Source: Callorhinus ursinus (lineage: Eukaryota > Chordata > Mammalia > Carnivora > Otariidae). Taken from it: a stretch of DNA of 64,000 nt. A program made the translations under genes and the position numbers. The DNA is taken from the NCBI RefSeq assembly GCF_003265705.1, contig NW_020312902.1, forward strand, positions 15,433,972 to 15,497,971, given 5' to 3'. The notes beneath the pieces were generated by a model that saw only the letters and a program-made list of their open reading frames with translations, was not told the origin of the DNA and did not search any database. Of the stretch, positions 20,521 through 30,111 are shown piece after piece. Within the stretch, counting starts at the first letter, position 1, and each line of letters begins with the position of its first letter.

Positions 20521-21898
20521 TTGTTGGGTCATATTTTTTATGATGATAAAATAGAAATAACGTAAAATTTACCATCTTAACAATTTTTTTAGTGTACCAT
20601 TCAGTATTAGGTACATTAAGAGTGTACTGATACACCCATGCGCCTATTTCCCAAACTTTTTCACTGTCCCAAACAGAAACTCTGTACCCCTTAAATAATT
20701 ACTTCCTATTTCCCCCTCCCTTCCAGCCCTTGGTAACCACTCTTCTGATTTATGTCACTATGAATTTACCTATTCTAGATACCTCTTGCAAGTGGAATCA
20801 TACATTTGTCCTTTTGTGTCTAGCTTATTTCACTTAGCAAAAGGTTTTCAAAGTTAATCCATATCGCAGAACGTTTTAGAACTTCATTCTTTTTATGGCT
20901 GAGTAATAGTCCATTGTGTGTCTATAACACATTTGTTCATCCATTCATGTTGGTGGACACTTGGGCTGATTCCATTTGGCTATTGTGAATAATGTTGCTG
21001 TGAACATTGGTGTACGAGTATCTATTTGAGTCCCTCTTGTCAATTCTTCTGGACACATATCTAGGTATAGAAATGCTGGCTCAGACGGTAATTCTATGTT
21101 TAACATTTTGAGGAACAACCATACTTTTCCACAGAAGCTGCACCATTTTACATCACCACCAGTAATGCATGAGGTTTCCAATTTCTCCACGCTTTCACCA
21201 ACACTTGTTACTTTCTGGTTTTTTTTAAAATATAATAGCCATTCTAATGGGTATAAAATGATAAGAATGTTTAGTTTTGTGAGGAACTGCCAAACTGTCT
21301 TCCAAAGTGGTTGCATTCCCACCAGCTATGAATAAGAGTTCCTGTTGCTCCACATTGGTCAGCATCTGGTATTGTCAGTTTGGGGATTTTAGCCATTCTA
21401 ATATGTGTGTAGTGGGTCTCTCATTGTTTTAATTTGCAATTCCCTAAGGACATAAAACATCCAGTGTCTTTTTATATGCTTATTTGCCATGTATATATCA
21501 TCTATGGTGAGATGTCTGTCCAGATCTGTTGCCCATTTTTAAATTGGGTTGTTTTCTTATTGGTGGGTTTCAAAGTTCTTTGCATATTTTGGATACTAAT
21601 CTTTTATCAAATATATGTTTTGTAAATATTATCTCCCAGTCTGTGGCTTGTTTCTTCATTTTTTTTAACAGTGACTTTCATGGTACAGTTTTAAATTTTA
21701 AGGGAGTCCAACTTATCTTTTTTTTTCTTTCATGGATTATGCTTATGGTGTGTATCTAAAGAGTCATCACCAAACTGAAGATCCCTGAATTTTCTCTGTT
21801 ACCTTCTAGGAGTTTTATAGTTTTGTGATTTACATTTAGGTCTATGATCCATTTTTTCATAATAACTTCTTTGGAAGGTGTAAGGTCTATTGTGTAAT

Positions 21899-21961
21899 CC
21901 TTCCTTCCTCCCTCCCTCCTTCCCTCCCTCCCTCCCTTCCTTCCTCCCTTCCTTCCTTCCT
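21899..21961. repeat. (CCTT/CCCT)n simple repeat
   Basis: A pure pyrimidine tract of ttcc and ctcc units, about 60 bp, inside the L1. Confidence 0.95.
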
Positions 21962-22239
21962 AAGGATGTCATTGTTCCAGCATCATTTATTAAGGAAACT
22001 ATCCTTTCTCCATTCAGTAGCCTCTGCTACTTTGTCAAAGAGCAGTTAACTATTTCCATTTGTGTCTATTTCTGGGCTCTCTATTCTGTTCCATTGACCT
22101 ATTTGTCTGTTCTTTCACCAGTAACACATTGTCTTGATTATTGTAGCTTTTACAGTAAGTCTTGAATCAGGTAGTGTCGGTCCTCCAACTTTGTTCTTCT
22201 GTATTGTGTTGGCAATTCTGGGTCTCTTGCCTTTCCTTT

Positions 22240-22420
22240 TTTTTTTTAAAGATTTTATTTATTTATTTGACAGAGAGAGAGACAGGTAGAGAGGAAACAC
22301 AAGCAGGGGGAGTGGGAGAGAGAGAAGCAGGGAGCCCGATGCAGGGCTCAATCCCAGGACCCTGGGATCATGACCTGAGCCGAAGCCAGATGCTTAATGA
22401 CGGAGCCACCCAGGTGCCCC
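22240..22420 (-). mobile_element. CAN-SINE, minus
   Basis: Antisense copy with the target duplication ttgcctttcc on both sides. Confidence 0.94.
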
Positions 22421-22436
22421 TTGCCTTTCCATTTTT

Positions 22437-22543
22437 TTTAAGATTTTATTTTTAAGTAATCTCTACACCCAACGTGGGGCTCAAACTCACAACACCAAGA
22501 TCAAGAGTCACACACTCTACCAACTGAGCCAGCCGGGTGCCCC
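22437..22543 (-). mobile_element. Short, older-type CAN-SINE, minus
   Basis: aagtaatctctacacccaac and tcaagagtcacacactctac are hallmarks of the older short subfamily. Confidence 0.88.
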
Positions 22544-23519
22544 TCTTTTACCTTGCTATATAAACTTGAGAATTAGTTTTTTAATACCCACAAAATAACT
22601 TGCTGTGATTTTGATTAGGATTGCACTGAATCTATAAATCAAATTGAGAAGAACTGATATCTTACAATACTGATCATTCCCATCCATGAACATGGCATCT
22701 CTCCATTTATTTAGATATTTTTAAATTTGTTTTGTCAGAGTTGTAGTTTTTATCAATAAAATATAATATTTTATTATATGTGCATAACACATTTTATTCC
22801 TAAATACTTCATTTTTGTTAATGTAAATGGTATTGTGCTTTAAATTTCAAATTTCAAATTTTTCATTGCTGATATATAGGGAAGCAATTGATTTTTTTAT
22901 ATTAAAATCTTGTATCCTGCAAACCTTGTTATAATCCCTTATTAGTCGCCAGAGGGGTTTTTTGTTGATTCTTTGGGATTTTCTACATAATGTCATCTGC
23001 TAACAAAGACAGTTTTATTTCTTCCTTCCCTATCTGTATACCTTTTATTTTCTTTGTTTTTTTGCATAGCTAGGACTTCCAGTACTATGTTGAATAGGAG
23101 TGGTAAGAGGGGACATCCTTGCCTTTTTCCCAACCTCAGGGGCAAATCATCTAGTTTCTCTCCACCAAATATTATATTAACAGTAGGGTTCTTGTAGTTG
23201 TTCTTTATGAACTTGGGGAAGTTCCTCTCCATTCCTAGTTTGCTGAGAGTTCTTATTGTGAATAGATGTTGGATTTTGTCAAATGCTTTTCTGCATATAT
23301 GATTTTTCTTTTTTAGCCTGGTGATGTGATAGTTTACATTAACTGATTTTTTTACTCTTGAATCATCCTGAATACCTGAGATAAATCCCACTTGGTCTTG
23401 ATACATAATTCTTCTAATATATTGTTAGATTTAAGCTGCTAATATTTTGTTGAGGATTTTTGTGTGTATGTTCACGAAAGATATTGGCCTGTAGCCTTCC
23501 TTACTTGTAATGTCTTTTT

Positions 23520-23711
23520 TTTAAAGATTTTATTTATTTGAGAGAGAGAGAGAGAGAGCATGCACGAGCAGGGGGGGGAGGGGCAGAGGGAGAGGGAGAA
23601 GCAGACTCCCCGCTAAGCAAGGAGCCTGATGCGGGGCTTGGTCCCAGGACCCCAAGATCATGACCCAAGCCGAAGTCAGACACTTAAACGACAGAGCCAC
23701 CCAGGTACCCC
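23520..23711 (-). mobile_element. CAN-SINE, minus
   Basis: Antisense copy with the target duplication cttgtaatgtcttt on both sides, inside the L1 RT region. Confidence 0.94.
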
Positions 23712-24699
23712 TCTTGTAATGTCTTTATCTGGTTTTGGTATTAAGGAAATTCTGGCCACGTAGAATGAGTAAGGAAGTGTTCCCTCTGCTTCTATATTTT
23801 TTAAGAGATTGTTGAGAATTGGTATAATTTTTTTTCCTTACATGTTTGGTAGAATTCAACAATGAAGCCAACTGGCCTGATGCTTTCTGTTTTAAAGTAT
23901 TGTTAATTATTGATTCAAGTACTTTAATAGATACAGACCTATTCAGACTATCTTGTGAGTTTTGGCAGATTATGTTTTCAAGGAATTGGTCCATTTCATC
24001 TAAATTATCAAAATTTGTGGGCATATAGTAGCTTACAGTATTCCTTTACTATTCTTTTAATGTCCATGGGATCAGGAGTGATGAAGCCTCTTTCATTTCT
24101 GATATTAGCTATTTGTGTCTTCTCTCTTAGAAAAAAAAGCCAGATTTGCCTGGCTTGAGGTTTGTCAATTTTATTGATCTATTGAAGAACCAACTTTGGG
24201 TTTTGTTAATTTCCTCTATTGTTTTCCTGTTTGAAATTTCATTGATTTCTGTTTTAATTTTTATAATTTATTTTCTATTTGCTTTAGGTTTAAGCTGCTT
24301 TTCCTTCTCTAGTCCTAATGTGGAAACTTATATTATTGATTTAACATTGTAGTCTATCCTTCCAGAGATATTTTATGCATATAAAGCAAAACAGTACATA
24401 TATTCTTCTTCCTTTTTTTTGACACAAATGGAAGCATTCAATACATACTCTTCTTATTTCTGCTTCTTTTACCTAACAATATATTTTGGAAATCTTTCCA
24501 TAATAAGCACATAAAGCCTTTCTTCTTCTTTCTGACTGCATTGTATTCTCATCTCCTATTGATGGGGGGTGTATTACTGGCAATTATAAACATGAAATGA
24601 TTCGTTTTATACATTGAACTGTGTGACACTTTCAGGAGAAATTCCTAGAGTTGGAATTATTGATTCTAAAGGTATGTATATAGTTTCAGTTTATATTAT

Positions 24700-24900
24700 G
24701 AGAAGCAGAATACCATGGCTAAGAGCAAAGAGCTTTAGACTGCTTAAATCCCAGCTTCTCCATGGGCAAGTCTTTGTGTCTGGTTCCTCATCTGTAAAAT
24801 GGGAATGGTGATAATAATAGCTAGTACCTTACAGAGTCGTTATAAGAATTAAAAGAGATACTACATGTAATACATGGCAAATGCTCAATAAAGTTATTAT
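24700..24900 (+). mobile_element. MIR SINE, plus
   Basis: MIR-like order: aaatcccagcttctccatgg, cctcatctgtaaaatgggaa, then aaatgctcaataaag. Confidence 0.75.
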
Positions 24901-25010
24901 TTTGCCAAATTGTCAGAGAGGTTGATTAGAAACAGGAGTAGTGATTCTTTCCCTCTAACAATAAAGTAGAAATTAAGGGAGATTGAACTTAATGGTCTCA
25001 GATTTCTTTT

Positions 25011-25122
25011 TTTTTTTTAAGATTTTATTTTTTTAAGTAACCTCTATACCCAACATGGGCTCAAATTTACAACCCTGAGATCAAGAGTCACATGCTCTGC
25101 CAACTGAGCCAGCGGGCACCCC
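25011..25122 (-). mobile_element. Short, older-type CAN-SINE, minus (first of a serial pair)
   Basis: aagtaacctctatacccaac body. Flanked by aatggtctcagatttctttt at 24991 and 25123. Confidence 0.9.
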
Positions 25123-25142
25123 AATGGTCTCAGATTTCTTTT

Positions 25143-25337
25143 TTTTTTTAAGATTTTATTTATTTATTTGACAGAGAGAGACACAGCGAGAGAGGGAACA
25201 CAAGCAGGGAGAGTGGGAGAGGGAGAAGCAGGCTTCCCGCGGAGCAGAGAGCCCGATGCGGGGCTTGATCCCAGGACCCTGGGATCATGACCTGAGCCGA
25301 AGACAGACATTTAACGACTGAGCCACCCAGGCACCCC
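25143..25337 (-). mobile_element. CAN-SINE, minus (second of a serial pair)
   Basis: Young-type copy inserted at the right target copy of the preceding SINE; a third tggtctcagatttctt follows at 25338. Confidence 0.94.
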
Positions 25338-25353
25338 TGGTCTCAGATTTCTT

Positions 25354-26120
25354 AAGTAAAAGGTAATATTATCTGCTAAGCAGGAAAGAGATGGAGTTGA
25401 GGATGGGGCTTGATGTTTAGAGTAACTAAGGTGGAAGTAAGGGTCTGGATTTGAGGAGATAAAGGAACTATGAAATTGGGATGTTAGGATGATCATCCCG
25501 CATGGACTCTAAAGTCATGCAGGATGATGGTGCGATTGGAGAGGAAGGATGTGAGGTGCCCATATCTTAAATCTTAAATGAAAATGAGCAACAGGAGGTA
25601 AGTAATGGCAATAACAAAGGCTTGAAACTGCAAAAGGAGCAAGAATTTGCTCCACCCAAAAGTGGAGAATTGGTGGTCTGGAGGCCTTGGGGAGTGAAGA
25701 GAACATCAATTCCATTGCCTAACCTGGACATTAGGGGTCTTTATTCAAGAAAACAGCAGGGGAAGGTCTGTCCTCAGAGAAGGGTCCAGTTTAGGTAAGG
25801 CAGGAGGTAGAGAAAATATTCTACAGCTAAGTAAGGAAAACAAAGAAGTCTGTTTGTTTTAGAGAGGGACAATACCAGAGGGCTCCAGGGAAAGGTTTTA
25901 GAAAGAAGGAAAGACGCAACTAGAGGAGGGTAGAGTAGAAGAATCATAAAGCAAGATGGGGATGAGCATAAGGATAGAGGGAACCTCAAGCCGATGGTGA
26001 ACTCACTGTCTTGAAAACTGGTGAAAGCTATGGATCCTCTCTCCAGAAAAATATGTATTTATACAAACATGCAGAATCTGTATGCAATTTCGGTAAGGTC
26101 CCAGACTCCACAGACACCCA
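25354..26120. other. Intergenic, no gene recognised
   Basis: Purine-rich unique-looking sequence. The minus-strand frames here are pyrimidine-biased shadows without homology. Confidence 0.5.
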
Positions 26121-26124
26121 ATTT

Positions 26125-26870
26125 TTTTAAGTAAACTTTTTATTGAAGTATAGCATGCACACAAATAATTGGTGGTCCAGCTCAAAGTGAATATACCTGT
26201 GTTACCAGCACCCAGATCAAGAAACAGAATACTAGGGGCGCCTGGGTGGCTCAGTCGTTAAGCGTCTGCCTTCGGCTCAGGTCATGAGGATCAAGCCCCG
26301 CATCAGGCTTTCTGCTCGGCAGGAAGCCTGCTTCTCCCTCTCCCACTCCCCCTGCTTGTGCTCTCTCTCTTGCTGTGTCTTTCTCTGTCAAATGAATAAA
26401 TAAAATCTTAAAAAAAAAAAAGAAACAGAATACTAGCTGAAGCCTCTCCCCAAAAGCCCCACCCTGAGTCCTCTTTCAGTCACTTAACCATTCGCCAGGG
26501 TAATCATCACCTGACTTCTAGAAACATAGTTTAGTTTTATCTGTTACTAAGATCTATATAAATAAAATCATACACTGCATTCTTAGGAGTTTGGTTTCTT
26601 CATTCAACCTTATGTTTGTGAGTTTCATCCATGTTGGTGCATGTGGCTGCAGTTCATCCATTGTCATCTCTGTATACTATTCCACTGTATGATGCATGAC
26701 AACTTATCCATTCAACAACAGATAAATACTTGGGTTTCTTCCTAGTTTGGAATTATTACAAATAGTGCTGCTATGAACGTTTTCGAATGTGCCTTTGGTG
26801 AACATATGTACAAATGCTGTTGTTTAAATATCTAAGAATGGAGTTCCCTGGTCATAAATTCAGCTGTAGT
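26125..26870 (-). mobile_element. Old L1 3' end, antisense, split by a SINE
   Basis: tttattgaagtatagcatgc start and tttggaattattacaaatag-like antisense ORF2 sequence. The SINE at 26235-26415 interrupts it. Confidence 0.8.
26235..26415 (+). mobile_element. CAN-SINE, plus
   Basis: Head ggggcgcctgggtggctcag; the target duplication aagaaacagaatacta is on both sides. A dozen bases are deleted in the middle. Confidence 0.94.
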
Positions 26871-27292
26871 AGACAATGGGGCTTATGTTTTAGACAAGGA
26901 ACAAGGGAAAAAGGAAAACAGTGATTCAAAGGAAGTGGAATTCATATGAACTTTCAGTCTGAATTCTGGTATAAAGTTACACAGGATGTTTTGCATTGAT
27001 CATTTATCAACATTGAAACCAAATTAAAATAACAGTCATCAAAGACCTGATGAATAAATCCAAAGGGAGATTCTTTAAAAAGATCAATAAAACCTTTCAC
27101 AAATCAAGAAAAAATAGAAAATGCAAATTTTAAGAAATATTAATTGCCAAAATTGACTCAAGAAGACTCAGAAGAATTGAGGAGACCAACACCTCTGGAA
27201 GAAACTGGAAAATTATGTTAAGGAGTCATCTCTCTGAAAAAGGCACTGGAACCTGACACTTTCCACATTACCTTGCTTTAGAACTTCAAATA
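26871..27292. other. Intergenic, no gene recognised
   Basis: AT-rich sequence without a recognisable gene or named repeat. Confidence 0.45.
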
Positions 27293-27494
27293 GGGGCGCC
27301 TGGGTGGCTTAGTCGGTTAAGCGGCTGCCTTCAGCTCAGGTCATGATCCCAGGGTCCTGGAATCGAGCCCCACATCAGGCTCCTTGCTCAGCGGAGAGCC
27401 TGCTTCTCCCTCTCCCTCTGCCTGCCTGCCGCTCCCCCTGCTTGGGCTCTCTATCTCTCTCTCTGTGTCAAATAAATAAGTAAAATCTTTAAAA
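27293..27494 (+). mobile_element. CAN-SINE, plus (host of the next copy)
   Basis: Head ggggcgcctgggtggcttag to the caaataaataagtaaaatct tail. Confidence 0.94.
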
Positions 27495-27496
27495 AT

Positions 27497-27694
27497 TTTT
27501 TTTAAGATTTTATTTATTTATTTACTTGAGAAAGTGAGAATGAGAGAGAGAGAGCACATGAGAGGAGGGAGGGTCAGAGGGAGAAACAGACTCCCTGCTG
27601 AGCAGGGAGCCCGATGCGGGACTCGATCCCAGGACTCCAGGATCATGACCCGAGCCGAAGGCAGTTGCCGAACCAACTGAGCCACCCAGGCGCC
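27497..27694 (-). mobile_element. CAN-SINE, minus, inserted in the tail of the previous copy
   Basis: Antisense copy followed by ataaataaaatctttt, a repeat of the host SINE tail, so it landed within that tail. Confidence 0.93.
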
Positions 27695-27723
27695 CATAAA
27701 TAAAATCTTTTAAAATAATAATA

Positions 27724-27748
27724 AGAAGAAGAAGAAGAAGAAGAAGAA
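27724..27748. repeat. (GAA)n simple repeat
   Basis: About eight GAA units after the SINE tail. Confidence 0.95.
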
Positions 27749-28204
27749 TTTCAAAGAATAGATCACTTCCATGTTATTTAATCTGCTTAAGGACATAGAA
27801 AAAGGTTGAAAGTTTCTCCAATAACTTTATAAAATGAGTAAAATCATAATAACAAAACTTGACAATGCATAAGTAGGAAAACCACTCTTCAAAGTACAGA
27901 CACTGGCAGACCACCCCCAGATATGAGCAGAAATTCCATCTCCCACCTCTGTGAGTCTCACTCAGTGGGTCCTGGATGCCTGTCCAAGGACTCGCCTCTT
28001 CTGTGATGACTGACACCAGGAATGTCCACCTCCCTGGGGCTGTGGCTTCACCTAGTGATTTCAAATCATTGATCAATACTGACAGAGCCACTGAAGGTTT
28101 CCAGCAGAAGATGAGAACTTTGTCTGTCAGGAAGACCTACTAATAAGAGCTCAGAGAAACCAGGAAGCCCATTTTGGTATAATGATGATAAGCATAAATA
28201 CTAG

Positions 28205-28330
28205 ATGAGTACTTACTTCCTGCCAGGCACACTTCTACCTGCATGATCTCACTGAGTCGCAACAACCCCAGAGAAGTAGATTCCATTCTTATTTCCATTT
28301 TACAGAGGAGGAAACTGAAACTTAATACAT
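28205..28330 (-). mobile_element. MIR fragment, minus
   Basis: ttccattttacagaggagga and gatctcactgagtcgcaaca follow reversed MIR. Confidence 0.65.
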
Positions 28331-28344
28331 GACCATAAACTTAA

Positions 28345-28985
28345 GTTAATATAAAATGATCATATAACCTAGCAATTCCACTCCCTGGTATACCCCCCCA
28401 AAGAACTGAAAACAGGGACTCATAGCAGCACTTTTCACAAGAGCCAAAAGCTGTAAACAACCTGAGTGTCCATCAACTGATGAATGGATCAACAAGAGGC
28501 AGTATATCCATATAACGGAATATCATTCAGTCATAAAAGGCTATGGAGTTCTGATACAACATGGATGAACCTCAAAAACATTATGCTAGGTGAAATAAGC
28601 CAGACACACAAAAAACAATATTGCAAGATTCCACTTATGTGAGATAGGCATATTCATAGAGACAAAAGTAGATTAGGTGTTGCAAGGAGTGGGAGGGAGG
28701 GGGAGATGGGGAGTTATTTCTTAATGTGTAGTTTCTGTTTGGGGTATGAAAAAGTTTTGGAAGTAGATAGTGGTGATGGCCGTACAACATTGTGAGTATA
28801 TTTAATGCTGAACTGTACACTTAAGATGGTTAAAATGGGGGACTCCTGGCTGGCTCAGTCAGTGGAGCATGTAACTCTTGATCTTGGGGTTGTGAGTTCA
28901 AGTCCCATGTTGGGCATAGAGCTTACTTTAAACATTTTTTTTAGTTAAAATGGTTAAAATGGTAAATTTTATGTGTTATATATAT
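28345..28985 (+). mobile_element. Old L1 3' end, sense, with a SINE near its end
   Basis: acctagcaattccactccct, gaatatcattcagtcataaa, ccacttatgtgagataggca and ctgtacacttaagatggtta are L1M-type 3' features. Confidence 0.85.
28841..28943 (+). mobile_element. Short, older-type CAN-SINE, plus
   Basis: ggactcctggctggctcagt head, agttcaagtcccatgttggg arm; flanked by gttaaaatgg copies. Confidence 0.88.
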
Positions 28986-29040
28986 GTATATATATTATTT
29001 TTATAATATATTATAAAATATATCACATATATTATTATAT
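28953..29040. repeat. 88-bp AT-rich segment, copy 1 of a local duplication
   Basis: Aligns with 30611-30698 at 85 of 88 positions. It continues into a longer AT-rich tract to about 29155. Confidence 0.93.
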
Positions 29041-29155
29041 AATATATAATTATATTATTTAATATTTATACAATTATATTTTGTTATTTGTTATTTTATA
29101 TTAATTATATTTATATTTATAATATTATTTATTATTAATATTATATATATATATA
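29041..29155. repeat. (AT)-rich low-complexity tract
   Basis: Almost only A and T, with tata and atta runs. Confidence 0.9.
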
Positions 29156-29159
29156 TTTT

Positions 29160-29284
29160 TTTTAAGTAGATTCCATGCCCAGTGTGGAGCCCAATGTGGG
29201 GCTCAAACTTATGACCCTGAGATCAAGACCTGAGCTATGATCAAGAGTCAGAAGCTTAACTGACTGAGCCACACAGGCGCTCCC
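29160..29284 (-). mobile_element. Short, older-type CAN-SINE, minus
   Basis: aagtagattccatgcccagt, gatcaagagtcagaagctta and a gagccacacaggcgctccc end. The last SINE before CYP17A1. Confidence 0.85.
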
Positions 29285-29690
29285 TTGCAGTCACTATCTT
29301 GTGTGACCATATACAAGACTGACCTTCGAAGGCATCGCATTTTTTGGCTGTTAAGTAAGACTGGATAAAATATCTTTGACAGTCCCTGCTGGTTGTAACC
29401 CTCCTGACAACATCATCTATTCATGGATTTTTTATTTTATAACGTGGAAAGTCCCAAGCTTTGATTCCTGACCCAGATACCATTTGCTTCTGGTGCACTC
29501 TGTGGATATTGATGAATGGGGAGCTCCAGGGAGGGAGGACCAGCTGTCTTCCCCTTACCTAGCCCCCCCTCTTAGGGTTTGTCCTGGAGTTGAGCCAGCC
29601 CTTGAGGAGGCCTCCACTCCTTCTTCCTCTCCTGATTCTGGGAGAGGGCTTGGGCCTGGCTGTGCTCCAGGATAAATTTCCACAAGGCAA
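29285..29690 (+). other. Upstream flank of CYP17A1
   Basis: Unique sequence without SINE or L1. It probably includes more distal promoter elements, but I cannot assign sites with confidence. Confidence 0.5.
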
Positions 29691-29760
29691 GAGATAACAC
29701 TGAGCCAAGGTGAAGATCAGGGCAGCCCTTAAATAAGGCCTCCGTGCACCCTAGAGTTGG
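29691..29760 (+). promoter_or_regulatory. CYP17A1 core promoter with SF-1-like, GATA and TATA-like sites
   Basis: CCAAGGTGA at 29705-29713 differs by one base from the SF-1 (NR5A1) half site YCAAGGTCA. GATAAC at 29693-29698 is a GATA site. TTAAATAAGG at 29729-29738 is a TATA-like box, about 30 bp before the expected start near 29760. SF-1 and GATA factors are known activators of CYP17A1 in adrenal and gonad. The human promoter has an SF-1 site at a similar place. Confidence 0.72.
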
Positions 29761-29814
29761 TTGCTGTTCTTCTATTCCATAGCTGTCTGCCCTGCTTGCC
29801 GGTGCCCAGCCACC

Positions 29815-30111
29815 ATGTGGGAGCTCTTCGCTTTTTTGCTGTTCGCCCTCGTCTATTTCTTATGGCCCAAGCCAAAGTGCCCCAGTGCCAAGTATCCCAA
29901 GAGCCTCCCATCCCTGCCCTTGGTGGGCAGCCTGCCATTCCTCCCCAGAGGTGGCCATCCGCACGTGAACTTCTTCAAGCTGCAGAAAAAATACGGCCCC
30001 ATCTATTCCTTTCGTATGGGTACCAAGACTACAGTGATGGTCGGCCACCACCAGCTGGCCAAGGAGGTGCTTGTCAAGAAGGGCAAGGAATTCTCTGGGC
30101 GGCCCCAAGGG
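29815..30111 (+). CDS. CYP17A1: CYP17A1 exon 1
   Basis: 297 nt, residues 1-99, starting [10 protein letters not shown] in a good Kozak context (ccaccATG). It holds the hydrophobic ER signal anchor, the proline-rich hinge and the start of the catalytic domain. The donor gtaagc follows GRPQG. Confidence 0.97.

Larger units (their letters stand above)
20530..24400 (-). mobile_element. Long decayed L1, antisense, with three SINEs inside
   Basis: Read on the minus strand from 24.4 kb down to 20.5 kb, the ORF2 order is kept: a MDQFLENIICQNS-like linker (23725-24024), RT sequence with ITRLKKKN and AFDKIQHLF and RQGCPLLPLLFNIVLEVLA (23076-23406), an ADD-type remnant near 22985, then the ORF2 3' end and 3' UTR. 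It carries many stops and frameshifts and is inactive. A CCTT-rich tract and SINEs interrupt it. Confidence 0.85.

Noticed and set aside
23076..23406. Reverse-transcriptase-like frame, minus strand
   Set aside because: Part of a decayed antisense L1; stops and frameshifts surround it, so it is not an active or domesticated gene.
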